A stretch of 64,000 nt of DNA, from the NCBI GenBank assembly GCA_022410635.1, contig JAJVDF010000045.1, forward strand, positions 601,552 to 665,551, written 5' to 3'. Position 1 is the stretch's first letter. Each line of letters starts with the position of its first letter. This document shows, piece after piece, positions 24,191 to 38,379 of the stretch. Origin of the DNA: Tretioscincus oriximinensis (Eukaryota > Chordata > Lepidosauria > Squamata > Gymnophthalmidae). The notes under the pieces were generated by a model, which was not told the origin of the DNA, ran no database searches, and worked only from the letters and a program-made list of their open reading frames with translations. Both the position numbers and the translations under genes were made by a program.

Positions 24191-24599
24191 TTCAAATGAG
24201 TGGGTGGAATAATAGTACTATATGAACAATTCAGAAAATGTATGATTATATAATAGGATTCAAATGAATTTTCTAATTGCTTAGAATTAATCTGGAAAGT
24301 ATTCAGTAAACAAGAGACTCTGAACAAAAATGATTGATCACGAAAGACTGTTTAGGGGCAAAAATAAGAAATAAGGCAACAAAATTAAGATTGAGATTGA
24401 TTTTCCAGATGGGAGCCCCTTTAGTCAATATTGAATATGTTTATAAATAAGGGAGAGGGACAGTGACATCGTACTTCCTTTGAGTGGAACTGGAGCTGCA
24501 TTTCTATGCAGTTTGAAAAATATGATTATTACATTTGGGGGGGGATTTTAGAATAGTGAAACACTTCTACAAAAATAAGGCTAATGCAATTATTTGACT

Positions 24600-25470
24600 T
24601 AGCCTCAGAGATTATAAAAAGTAGAATCCAGATGAACTACACTGTCTAGTATTCCACTTGAATTGATGGGGATTACTTATTGAGGCGAGTTTGAAAAAAC
24701 ATCAAGGCAGGAAATTGAGAAGAGATTGGGCCAATGATTTTGGATACAAGCATCAGCCATTAGACAATATATAAATGAACTTAGAATGAAGGAAACAATA
24801 AGAAGAGAACAAATTAGAAATATTAATAAGAAAAATAATGAGAAAAGATAAAAAGATAGCATCAGAAATATATAAACAATTAAATAATAACAAAGGCACA
24901 ATAATAAATGAAATAAAAAATAAAGGGATAAATATATTTCAGATAATACAGAAATTAAAAGACAGATCTCGAATATAAAAAAGGAAATGATGAAAAATAT
25001 AAAGGAAGCCAAAATAAAAATACTATATAAGTGGCATAGAACACCTGAGCAAATAACTCATTTTAATCAGAATATAAGCAATCAATGCTGGCATGGATAC
25101 CAAAATATAGGGGACTATAACCATCTAATTCTGGCAAAAAGTAGAAAAAGAGATCAACATAATATTTAATTTAGATATAAAAATGACCAATAAGATGGCA
25201 ATTATATTAGGAGATCTACAAGACATTTAGTCTTTCGATAACAAGCAGTTGATAGAAGATCTAATAGCCTGCACTCAAGTAGTTATTCTAAGTGGATGGA
25301 AGGATGCTACTAAATGGCAAAAAGGGTGCTGGAAAATTATGTAATTGACAAAATTGCAATAGAAATTAGATCTACAAGAATAAATACAGATAATAATACA
25401 TAGAAGGTTAATGTAATAAAACAGAAATCGGAAATAGTAAAAAATTATTTATTACAGAGAATCCCACATC
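24600..25470 (+). mobile_element. L1-type LINE C-terminal fragment, second copy
   Basis: At 24987-25169 an open frame carries KILYKWHRTPEQITHF followed by QCWHGYQNIGDYNHL, the L1 KWYRTP...CWRC block. Downstream 25280-25330 gives 'SGWKDATKWQKG', resembling the last part of ORF2. It differs from the copy at 23900, so two L1 insertions or an internal duplication are present. Confidence 0.6.
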
Positions 25471-25494
25471 AAGACAAAAAAAGCAATAATAAGT

Positions 25495-25650
25495 CTAATA
25501 TACAGGATGTAAGGTTGGAACCCCCAAGGAAAAATGGAGGAGGGAGGAAGAAATAAGGGAGGAGGGAAGGGAACTTAGGAGTGGAAGGGAGAAGGATAGG
25601 GGAAGGGATAAGGGAAGGGAAGGGGAAGAATTTAAGGTATGAAGAATGCA
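25495..25650. repeat. Purine-rich GGGA/GAAGG tract
   Basis: Imperfect runs of ggaggga, ggaaggg and aagggga between 25530 and 25632. The long open frames on the other strand are products of this simple sequence. Confidence 0.7.
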
Positions 25651-25750
25651 ATTACATATAAAGGAATTACAGAGAATTGACATAAATATAATTCAGCCCT
25701 AGAGGCCACAGAAACATCCAAGGGCAGAATCAATAATTATAGTATATATA

Positions 25751-26482
25751 TTTCAGAGAAATAGCCGTGTTAGTCTAGCAGAAAGTCCAGCAAAGGGGCT
25801 AGCAGCACTTTGAGACTAACTTGAGAAAAGTGGTTGGCATAAGCTTTCGTAGACAGGTCTACTTCTTCAGATGCTGAGNNNNNNNNNNNNNNNNNNNNNN
25901 NNNNNNNNNNNNNNNNNNNNNNNNNNNNNNNNNNNNNNNNNNNNNNNNNNNNNNNNNNNNNNNNNNNNNNNNNNNNNNNNNNNNNNNNNNNNNNNNNNNN
26001 NNNNNNNNNNNNNNNNNNNNNNNNNNNNNNNNNNNNNNNNNNNNNNNNNNNNNNNNNNNNNNNNNNNNNNNNNNNNNNNNNNNNNNNNNNNNNNNNNNNN
26101 NNNNNNNNNNNNNNNNNNNNNNNNNNNNNNNNNNNNNNNNNNNNNNNNNNNNNNNNNNNNNNNNNNNNNNNNNNNNNNNNNNNNNNNNNNNNNNNNNNNN
26201 NNNNNNNNNNNNNNNNNNNNNNNNNNNNNNNNNNNNNNNNNNNNNNNNNNNNNNNNNNNNNNNNNNNNNNNNNNNNNNNNNNNNNNNNNNNNNNNNNNAC
26301 CTGCAATTCAACACCTCCCTACAGTTGCATATGCTTTGTCTTCTCCCATACACATTTCCCTATAAATACCTGACCCTGGCATTAGTCCCTCAGCATCTGA
26401 AGAAGTAGACCTGTCTACGAAAGCTTATGCCAACCACTTTTCTCAAGTTAGTCTCAAAGTGCTGCTAGCCCCTTTGCTGGAC
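25751..26482 (+). mobile_element. Fold-back element, copy 1, spanning gap
   Basis: The element starts TTTCAGAGAAATAGCCGTG and continues with a left arm (about 25785-25878). A right arm (about 26385-26482) is its near-perfect reverse complement, with the shared 'cataagctttcgtagacagg' and 'acttcttcagatgctga' blocks. It is flanked by identical 13-bp repeats, TATAGTATATATA, at 25738-25750 and 26483-26495. The N-gap 25879-26298 lies between the arms. Other copies are at 31218, 36233 (head only), 42048 and 55794 (reverse). Confidence 0.75.
25879..26298. other. Assembly gap (420 N) inside fold-back element
   Basis: Undetermined bases exactly at the loop side of two long complementary arms, as expected where a hairpin stops sequencing or assembly. 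Open frames across it are artefacts. Confidence 0.95.
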
Positions 26483-27501
26483 TATAGTATATATAGTTAC
26501 CTTACGTATTTATTATACTCTATAAATATATATTACAGAATTAAGCTGAAGGATAATGCAAAAAAAATTAGGGGCAAGACGTGAAGTTGTATATGAGTTT
26601 TTCATTATTTCCGTTGGAGTTTATGCGAAAATATGTAAAACATCAAGGCTTCATTCTCATGAGGGTGAAAGAAACAGTTTTGAGAACTGTGAAGTGAATT
26701 CAATTCCCTCCGCCATATTTTTCCCTTTCCAGCTTCATTTCACCTCTTTCTGTCATGCACCTAAAATTTACATTGGCTTCTGGAGTTAATAGCTGTATTG
26801 GTTGGGTAATCTGTTTTCAGAGTAACCTCTTCCTGTGTTCCACTCTCTTTTTTAAAACAATATGTGTTTTGCACAAATCCATAATTAGAAAAAAATAATA
26901 TACAGTTATCCAGATATTTAGTTTTGTGTGAAACTAGACATCCCCCACAAAAAAAACTTTTTAAAACCACTGCTGCCTCCTTGGAGGTTAATACAAAATG
27001 GAGGCACAGTGGCCATGCACAGTAATCCCTCCCTGGACCTCCTTCCAATGGTCATTGGTCACTCTGTGCATGAGGAACCCAGATCAACAGTGGCAGTGTT
27101 CGTACAGAGGCAATCCTGGTACTGGTGAACCATAGCTAGAGCACAGTTAGTCCAAATAGGAAATTAATCCCCCTGTGGATTATTGGGAACTGCGTACACC
27201 CATTGCAAAGGCACAGTTTTCACTCCCATTTTTTCCCTAGTAAGAATGCAACCCAAGAGTCACTGTGACCAAAAGGTGAAGTGAAATTGGGCTGTTCAAG
27301 GCAGCCAACTGCATTCTGTAGCACTAGGGACTCATTTGTATATCCTACTATCAGTTGGGGAAACAGTGAGGGTCACCATGGCTAAATGGTGACATGAAAT
27401 TGAGTGTTTACTCTAGTAGGTGAAATACGTTTTTTTTTTTTAAATGAGATGGACTCAAGAAACCAGTAAAAACAATAAGTAAGCTAAGTAATATTTTAAG
27501 C

Positions 27502-28133
27502 CAGTGTGGTCCAACCTTTAGTTACCCGAGGGCCAATCAAACTTCAGTATAGGAATGTGAGGGCCAGTGATGTCACTTCTAGGATGGGTCAGGAAGTGAT
27601 GTCACATCCAGGGTTGGACAGGAAGTGATGTCATGTTTGGGGAGGGACAGGAAGGATTGTCACTTCTGGTGCCATTCCCGGGAGCAGATTCCAGAAGTGA
27701 CATCATTTGAGTGACCATCAAGTGTTGGCATCTTGGGCAAGCGGGCGGCCAGGCGGTTGTGAGCATCGACATCTTGGCCCAAGACATCGACACTCGCAGC
27801 TGCCTGGCTTGCCCAAGACACCGACGCTAGCAGCTGCTTCGCCCACAACACCCCGCTTGCCCAAAACAAGCAGGGTGTTGCAAGCTGAGCAGCCAGGTGG
27901 CTGCGAGTGTCGGCATTTCCTGCCTAATTGCTTCGACTGTAACACCCCGTTGGTGTTACGGTCGAAGCGACCAGGCAACTGCAAGCATCGGCATCGAAGC
28001 GGCAAGGCAGCTGCTTTGCNGGTTCAATGCCAATGCTGATGCCGATGCTTGCAGCCACCTGCCCCCTTCACAGGCCACAAAAATGACTTGGCGGGCCACA
28101 TGTGGGCCGTGGGCCACGGGTTGGACCACACTG
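27502..28133. mobile_element. Non-autonomous hAT element with 8-bp TSD
   Basis: The ends CAGTGTGGTCCAACCTTTAG and, on the other strand at 28133, CAGTGTGGTCCAACCCGTGG are inverted repeats. The element is flanked by perfect 8-bp duplications TTTTAAGC (27494-27501 and 28134-28141), diagnostic of hAT transposition. The 632-bp interior is GC-rich, with repeated 'aggaagtgatgtca' units at left (27590-27640) and inverted 'cttgcccaagaca' and 'tcgaagcgaccaggc' type units in the centre. There is no transposase frame. Confidence 0.88.
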
Positions 28134-28141
28134 TTTTAAGC

Positions 28142-28445
28142 AGTTAACAGCTGAGAATTTACAGACAGATTTGCTTTAAAAGATTTTAAATTAAACTAGG
28201 AAAAGAGAAAATCAGTAGGACTATGGGGACATATGTTTTGTACTGCAAGATCTAGTTCTTCTAGATATTAAATTTTCAGGCAAAGTTATGTGCATTAAAA
28301 GTAGACATACTGTCTACTATTACTGTTCTAGTAAAAGCAACGGAGACCTGGATGTGGAAAAGGAAATTAAAGATCCTCCTTAAGGAGGGAGTCGTGGAAT
28401 CATGGGGGACTTCAAACAAAGACAAGAAAGTCAACTGCTTATTAA
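28142..28445. other. Intron DNA without recognised feature
   Basis: AT-rich STK33 intron between hAT and SINE insertions. Confidence 0.4.
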
Positions 28446-28590
28446 ACCAGTTTGTTGTAGTGGTTGTAGTGTTGGACTCTTATCTAGTAGTCTCTTGATT
28501 CAATTCCCCACTCCTTCATGAAGCCTGATGGGTGACATTGGGCCAGTCACAGTTCTTTAGAACTCTCTCAACATTATTTACAACATTAAA
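28446..28590 (+). mobile_element. Sauria-type SINE, 3'-truncated
   Basis: 'ttgtagtggttgtagtgttgg' then 'gattcaattccccactcc' and 'gcctgatgggtgacattgggc' and 'agtcacagttctttagaactc' follow the SINE pattern of 13955-14190. The copy ends before the CTT tail. Confidence 0.65.
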
Positions 28591-31115
28591 AAAGATACCC
28601 ATTCTTTAGAAAATGGAAGGATTATCCTAAGAAGGAAGTCAACTGTTGGCCACAGAAATACAAAAAGATAATGAGAGAAAAANAAAATCTGGGGAGAATA
28701 TTTCTATCATTATATGGTTGGATAATAAAGGATTCTTGAGCTATATGAGATGCAGGAAACTAACCAGAAAGGCTGATAATTTCTTGGATGATGAGGTAAG
28801 CGTGTCTGTCTTCTTGGAAGTAATTTTGGAATAGATTCCTGAGCCTGGACCCCTGTTATTGGAGAAACAGAAGAAAATAGTGGTGGGTTTTACTGAAAAA
28901 TTAAAAATCAATAAATATAATCTACCTTGTAAATTGATAGTGTTTTATAAATAAGTGAGATGAAATGAATCTAAACAAGAGTTCTTAAAAACTTTTAACA
29001 AAATATGCAACTTGGAAGAATGAAGAATTCCATGGATGGCTTTCATTTTACTTATCATTGTATTTGAGTTGTTATGCCATATCCCGCAATTCTGTTTTCA
29101 GACACACCTATGATTTCTATTGTTCAAGAATATTTCCCTGTCTGTACTACGCCTTATTCTGGGCTGTATCTTGGAATTGGGGCTTATATTCACATGCCAG
29201 GCTACAGTAGGCCATGTTGGAAGACAGTATGCTCATGTTCTGCTGGTGTGCTTTATATGCAACTGATTGGAACCGCATATGAATCACAGCTGTAACTAGC
29301 TTGACACTTCTTAAATTTTTGTGTTCTGTATAGTCATAGAATTTTAAAACTGAAATAAGGGAAATTTTATGAGATTTAGGGAATTCAGGAATGGAAAGAA
29401 AGGTACCTTTTTCTTGTGTAAATCATATCAATTATGGGTTTTCCTCCAGAGCATTAATCGTACACACAAGAAGAGGTGAGTTGTGATTAACTTGAAGGCT
29501 GTCTGTATTTACTGGTGGTTTGGAACTACAGGCCGCTCCATATTGGTGGGATTTAAAAGAAGCCCTGTACTCTGTTAATATGCTCGATCTGCACAAGACA
29601 GAGTATTATCCAAGTAGGAAGCCCCAAATAGNCTTGTGATCCAGTTTGGATTGCCAGTATTCCTGTTTAAACTGGTCCACTAGCAGTGGAAAACCAGGTT
29701 AAGAAGGTATACAACAGTAGCTTTCTGTGATCCGGTTTATCATAAAGGGACTCATGTTGCTGGCATGACAAGAGATTTGAGTCCAGGGATTTTTAGAAGC
29801 TTTCTCTGAAGTTCATATAAACTAGACTAGGTACGTATGGAAAGGCCCATCATTTCCACCTACAGCATTGAAGAGGGTATGGAAATTAATTAGTATAAAT
29901 TACATCAGAATAGATGTTAGAGAAATTGGTCAAGGAATTTTGGGTTTGTTAGGAGTTTACTCTTCTTTCACACACATTTATGGCTAACTTATTAGAGACG
30001 CTCTGCAGAAAGATTACCATAGTGATAATACATGATGCTGGCATAGCCCTGATACATTGCTTATTTCGTCTACATTTGTTATCAATTCTTAAAATCAGCT
30101 ATCTCGTACATTCTTGACTATGGCCTTGTACTCTAAGTATCATTTTTCTTTCTTTATTTCATTCCAGGAGAATCTAATCCCATTTATTTTGGAGCATATT
30201 TATGCTAGATATGTTGAGCAAGAGCCTTTTGTTTTATAAACGTAAAACCTTTGTTTTACAAACCTATATACTTTTAAAACAAATGTGATGGAAAAGCACT
30301 TAAAACAGAGTAACTTTGGAGAGTAATCATGATATGGAGAATTAAACTAAATTGGTACCCTAAAAGTAACTGTCCTTCAAATGTGTTCCAAATGTAATAT
30401 AATCACAAATGAATCACATTAGAATGTACTATAGGTACCTTCCATTGGCAGGGAAAATTAACAGTCATTCACCTGCAAGTCAGTGTACAAAGTTAAATAC
30501 TGAGCTGTAACTTCATATTATCATCTGTAAGAGCAGATTTTAGCAGTGCATTTAGCCTGTCTAGAAGAGTGGTTTGATAAAAGTAGAGATTTGGTAGATA
30601 ATTTCCAAACTGTCAAATTGAAACCTACTTCATACTGGAACAGGCACCAGAAAGTACCTGACACAAGTTAACAGGATGCATATTTGGGTGACATTAACCT
30701 GAAAAAGAGTTGGTTGCTTAGCCAACGTATTTGTGAAGCTTGCATTGTGCAGTTAACTGCCAGTGAGATCTGTTGATGTGTAAACAGTGTTAGCGTGCTG
30801 GAAATTCATGCTGTAATTATTATTGCTGTACTTAGACTAAGCTTTTGATCAATTTCCATTTACAGCTATTCTGGAAAATTGTTTTTAAAAGTCTAATAAG
30901 TGCTGTGGTTGAGAATGATTCTTTATGTAGGCTTCTCCAAATAAATAATGTTTAAACAAGCACAATGACACAGTTTATTAAACATTGTATTTACAGTACT
31001 TTTTTAATACTTATAAGCTACTCTTCACAAAACAATCCAAGGGAATTCAATTAGGTAAAAAACCAGGAAGTTGAAAAACATCAAAAGTGTACATGGTTAA
31101 TCAATTCAGTGCAAT
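28591..31115. other. Intron DNA; one weak repeat fragment
   Basis: Mostly unique-looking AT-rich intron. 29150-29220 ('cttattctgggctgtatctt' and following) matches one arm of the inverted-repeat element at 34844-34977, so it is a fragment of that family. Nothing else recognised. Confidence 0.4.
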
Positions 31116-31127
31116 ACTTTTAGCCCT

Positions 31128-31190
31128 GTGATCATCATCATCATCATCATCATCACCGCTGCTGCCGCCACCACCACCACCACCGGTCAT
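31128..31190 (+). repeat. (ATC)n, GCY and (CAC)n microsatellite
   Basis: ATC repeated at 31131-31157, then 'gctgctgccgcc' and CACCACCACCACCACC. The Ile/Ala/Thr open frame here is a product of the repeat. Confidence 0.9.
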
Positions 31191-31217
31191 CAGCGTCATT
31201 CTCATTATCATAGTCAA

Positions 31218-31408
31218 TTTCAGAGAAATAGCCGTGTTTGTTCCGTAGAAAGTCCAGCAAAGGGTCTAGTAGCACTTAGAAACAGGAGAAAAGTAAGTGG
31301 CATAAGCTTTCGTAGACATGTCTACTTCTTTAGATGCTTCTTCTACGAAAGCTTATGCTACCTGCTTTTCTCCTGTTAGTCTCTAAGTGCTACTAGACCC
31401 ATTGTTGT
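31218..31408 (+). mobile_element. Fold-back element, copy 2
   Basis: Starts TTTCAGAGAAATAGCCGTG as copy 1. The left arm (31255-31330) and right arm (31338-31405) are complementary around 'tagatgcttcttctacg', with the loop almost lost. Flanks ATTATCATAGTCAA (left) and ATAATCATAATATA (right) agree at about 10 of 14 positions, compatible with a decayed target duplication. Confidence 0.7.
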
Positions 31409-31636
31409 ATAATCATAATATATGATGATACAGCCAAGTAATTCTTCTGTTATATTAGTTGCAGAGTATAATTATAAATTAATTCAAAACTATAACTTGA
31501 AAGGCATTGAAACACAAACCAAACATATCTCCTTCCACATAGAGAAAAAAGAAGACATAGGTGCCTTCTATGCCGCTCATCTTCACATAAACATCAAGGA
31601 AAGTTTTTGTGAAGATGACCTTTTTTCTCAACAAAA

Positions 31637-31845
31637 AGGTAATCAAAGTGGCTTACATAATCTTTTGTTCTTCTCTTCACAACAGATAGCTTGTGAAGTT
31701 GGTGGGGTTGAAAGAGTTCTGAAGAACTATGATTAGCCCAAAGTCACCCAGCTGGCTTTTTGTGGAGGAGTGCAGTATTGAACCGGGAGCCCTCCAGATA
31801 CGAGTGTGACACTTTAACCACTACACCAGATTAGAGTTCTAGCTG
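31637..31845 (-). mobile_element. Sauria-type SINE, reverse
   Basis: On the minus strand it reads 'gtgtagtggttaaagtgtcac', 'ggctcccggttcaatactgc', 'agctgggtgactttgggcta' and 'ccccaccaacttcacaag'-like blocks, matching the copy at 13955. The 3' end lies at the left, where 'aatcaaagtggcttacataatc' is the complement of the usual 'gattatgtaagcc' end. Confidence 0.7.
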
Positions 31846-32530
31846 GGGTAGTTTATACTGAAGTGTGTGTGACAAGATGGTAGCAGATGAAAAACAAAAA
31901 GTTTAGGTAGGAAAGCAACAACACTCAGTAAGTTAGGGGGGTCTGGGCCATGTACAATCTATGAAGACTGAATTCTGGACTGACTTTAAGCACCCTGATC
32001 ATGGGACATCATTTCCATGGAAGCATACCACACAGAGAAAGACTTAAACAATAAAAAGTAGCATTATAGCCGACAGTCTTGTGCATCTTCTGTTAGGGCT
32101 TTCTGTTGAATTAGATTAGAGAAGATCTACATGTTCTGATTTTATACAGGACAAGTTGAAATCAGTTCATCCTGGTTCCTTTCCCACTGAACTAATAATC
32201 TATGCTTGCTCTGTAAGAGAAAAATAAACAATGCATCCTTAAAAACATCAAACTTCTTTGATGAAATTGATCAAAAGGCAGGGGGAAGGGATTCAAATTC
32301 ATCTGCAGAGTACTTCATGATTTTTCCCCCTTCTGTCACTTGAGATTTTTTTATTTTAAAAAACCAATTGTTAACCTTTTCAAGTTCTTGTCCCACTCCA
32401 TATACTTTTTCATTTTCTTGTAATAACTTACATATAATTTATCACATGTGCTGGAAGGTACGTAAAAATGTGTATAGGCTTTTAAAACAATGTATTTTAA
32501 TTTCATGCTTCTCTTTTTATGTCCTTGAAG

Positions 32531-32650
32531 ATGCCAAAGCCAGACCTAACAGATTTGCAAAGAAAAATGCTATTTTCCTCAGGCGTTCGTGGCAATAATA
32601 CAGAATGCAAAGTTCCCCATACACGAATAGAAGATGGAGCAGCAATTCAG
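32531..32650 (+). CDS. STK33: STK33 coding exon 2 (residues 99-138)
   Basis: Forty codons in phase 0. The acceptor is 'cttgaag' before ATGCCAAAGCC. The peptide MPKPDLTDLQRKM leads to 'GVRGNNTECKVPHTRIEDGA', comparable with the STK33 linker 'GRGNFTEGKVPHIRIENGA' just before the kinase domain. The donor AG|GTTTGT (32651) is weaker than the GTAAG donors of the other exons. The exon starts with an ATG, so a transcript starting here could make a protein without the Ser/Ala-rich N-terminus; that is inference. Confidence 0.88.
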
Positions 32651-35769
<3,119 letters not shown>

Positions 35770-36013
35770 TAATCCACTGTGAGTCCTGAAAAACTGGACT
35801 AAAGTAGAAAAAATGCCCCACTCCCTATTTGAGTTTAGTTCTTCAGGATTGAAGATGGATTAAGAGCTCTTGTTGGAACAAAATCTAAAATTCATAGTAA
35901 AAGACAAGCAGAACATGACAATGGCATATATTTTTCTTACAACAGTTCTTCCGTTACAGAGATTTTATAAGATATGGAACTAAAATATTTTACTCTAAAA
36001 TGACCCAGCCCAA

Positions 36014-36130
36014 TATTCTGATGTTTACTTATTTATTTACAACATTTGTATCCATCTAAAGGTCCCAGGACAGGTCATAACATATGATAAAACACAGGCG
36101 TGAAAACGTATTTAAAATATAATGCACTTG
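36014..36130 (-). repeat. Short-element tail, reverse
   Basis: 'ttacttatttatttacaac' followed by 'tctaaaggtcccaggacagg' resembles the reversed SINE tail family seen at 4365 and 35096. Confidence 0.4.
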
Positions 36131-36232
36131 CACTATCTAGCACGGCTATATTCATAGAAAATCTAAATCATTTTAATTAGATGTCAAAAACTACATAGAG
36201 TTGGCACTTGATGTACATCTTTTGGGATTTCA

Positions 36233-36262
36233 GAGAAATAGCCGTGTTAGCCTTAGGGTGCA
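36233..36262 (+). mobile_element. Fold-back element head fragment
   Basis: About 28 bp starting TTTCAGAGAAATAGCCGTG, then TTAGCC, after which similarity to the fold-back family ends. It may mark a 3'-truncated insertion. Confidence 0.5.
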
Positions 36263-36433
36263 ACTACATGACGATTGCCTACCTCTTCCTTAGCACAATG
36301 TCCTTATTCTTTCTTCTTTGGACCACATGGCCAAATGGAGGCTTCACCATGCATCAGTAATAAAAGGGTGAGAATCAGCAATTTCCTGATTGCTGATATT
36401 TTCCAACATGCTAGTGAAATATCCTATATTCAT

Positions 36434-36568
36434 GGAAGATGGAACCGGGAAGGGATGCCTGGTACCATGGGTTATTCCGTCCGAACCCCCCTGTAGGAAA
36501 GTGACAGAATGGAATCTCCCAGGGGTATATAACCCCCCCCCCCCAACTAGGGAGTCTCAGTCCTTTCT
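36434..36568 (+). repeat. DIRS left inverted terminal repeat
   Basis: About 135 bp. It matches the complement of 41598-41726 in blocks: 'ggaagatgg', 'gatgcctggtaccatggg', 'gacagaatggaa', 'caggggtatataaccc', and 'tagggagt..cagtcctttct'. A C-run at about 36531-36544 interrupts the match. Confidence 0.85.
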
Positions 36569-37024
36569 GTCGCTTCTTCATGCAGGAAAGTAATCGGATC
36601 GTTTTGTTCGTTTATCAGGATAGACAGGTTGGATCGTGTGAGATATAAGACCTTCCCTAGTAGGACTGGTCGAGATATCAATGACCAGGCAGCTAAGCGG
36701 GAATGCTAGTAGCGTTACGCGAGGCCCCTGGGAAATTTTATCAGAGCCCCTGTCCCGTCAGGAGACCGACTGGCTGATAAAGTGAGCTCAAGCAATAAAG
36801 GGCGNGGAGGATCACCTGGCCGCTCAGAGTGAAGGAAAATTGGAGCTGGCAATATTGGCACCACTAGTAGCGGGCCATAAGACTAACAACCACGGCACTG
36901 AGGTGTTCCCTCGGCAAAGCATTGTGTCGGGGACGCTGTTACCCAGTCATACGGACAGCGAAATATTGGCCGACATTTCCCCCCCGCGCCATTTGGAACA
37001 TTCCAATGGCCAACTCACCAGCCA

Positions 37025-38352
37025 TTGGGCGCGCGGCCACGTTCTGTGAGAGGGACGTTGAAGAACTCGCTTTTCCAACGACAGTGTAGCGAGACGCCGC
37101 AAGTGTGCAGGCGCGTTGCGTCTGTAAAAAACGTCATAGCGCGAGACTCCATAGACGCCTGCGCAGACGCTCCTGGGAAGGAGAGTGCGGAAGAAATGGA
37201 GGCGTCCGCAAANGGCCAGCAGACGGAGTTAGCAAGCCGGAATGGCTCAGAACAGGCACAGCTGCCCTTGCCCTCCTTGCAGGAGATCAGGGAGACAATG
37301 GCAGGCATGCTGGAGATAGTGCGTCTCCAGGCAGCAGCGGCGGCAGTTCCGCAAGCACCAGGGCCATGCATCAGAGACCCTGAGGCAACGGCAACCTTGG
37401 AGATATTGGGCTCCATTTCAACAGAAGACTCTGCCTCGGAGCGTGGTAGAGCCCCTAAACCAATGAAAAAGTCTACTCTTGGCATCGGTTGCTCCTCAGC
37501 TGTCCCCACCATTCCCAAAGTCATTCAAACAAGACATCTTGAAGATTTGGATGGCTCCTACCAAAGCAATTAAGTTACCTCCCATCCCAAGGAAATTCTT
37601 CACGGGGGACATGGGTGAGAACGAGATATGGCAGGTACTGGTCATCGACGGTCCTATAACTGCTCTGGTATCCCAGTCAGTGCTTCCTAAACTGGGGGAC
37701 ACTCCACTGAGGGACCAGGAGAGGAAGAGTGAGAACTGGCTTCGCAGAGAGTATGAACTAATCTCCCTGATGACGCGTTCAATGGCGCAGATCTCACTAT
37801 TTTCAAGAGCGGCATATAAGTGGGCAGACACCCTTCTTGTGGCAGGAGGAGAAGGCCTTGCAGCCCTTAAAGTACATCCAGAAGGTATTGGCACTCACAT
37901 CCGACGGCTTCTTCGACTCCATGATCTTGGGAGCACGCACCATGGGATATAACATTGCCACTCGACGCGCGTTGTGGCTAAAGTTCTGTAGCGCAGACGC
38001 CACTGCCAAAGCAAATCTAGCTGCAGCTACCTTTGTTGGGGGAATTCTCTTCGGAGAAGACGCATTGAAGGATATACTCGTGGAATCCAAGGGGAAGAAG
38101 AGGGTGATGCCCTCAAGGTCTAACCCTTCTTCAACCTCAACCCAATCCGGAGGTAGGGATAGCAGNTTCTCGTCCTCGCGGTGCTCCTTTGGTTACTCGC
38201 GACCTTTCTTCCCATCGAACAGGGGGTTTCGGCCGTACAGGGATCCACCTCCAAAACAACAGTGGAACAAGCAGAGGCAACAAGCACAAACCCAGCCGTC
38301 TGGAAGTCAGAATCGTCCTCAGGGATACCGTCCCATGAGAAAGGACGCATGA
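37025..38352 (+). pseudogene. DIRS gag-like ORF1, frameshifted
   Basis: Three overlapping frames (37025-37573, 37479-37952, 37837-38352) make up the gag-like protein. Recognisable parts are an acidic/Gln-rich N-terminus, a central 'LRREYELISLMTRSMAQ' helical stretch, then 'TMGYNIATRRALWLKFCSAD' and a Ser/Arg/Gln-rich tail with NKQRQQAQTQPSG. DIRS ORF1 products are thought to package the RNA. Frame changes near 37520 and 37850 break it. The weaker relative at 7480-7850 shares the ILFGxDxLKD motif. Confidence 0.7.
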
Positions 38353-38379
38353 TTAGGGCTATCCGGGGATGACGTCCCG

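Noticed and set aside
25495..25683. Pro/Ser/Leu-rich small protein on the minus strand
   Set aside because: Product of the purine-rich simple repeat.
25770..26365. Open frames of 164-178 codons around the second gap
   Set aside because: Made of N; the ends are fold-back element sequence.
27707..28039. 110-codon frame rich in Cys and His
   Set aside because: Falls wholly within the non-autonomous hAT interior and is explained by its repeated modules.
31128..31379. Ile/Ala/Thr-rich 83-codon frame
   Set aside because: Microsatellite followed by fold-back element sequence.
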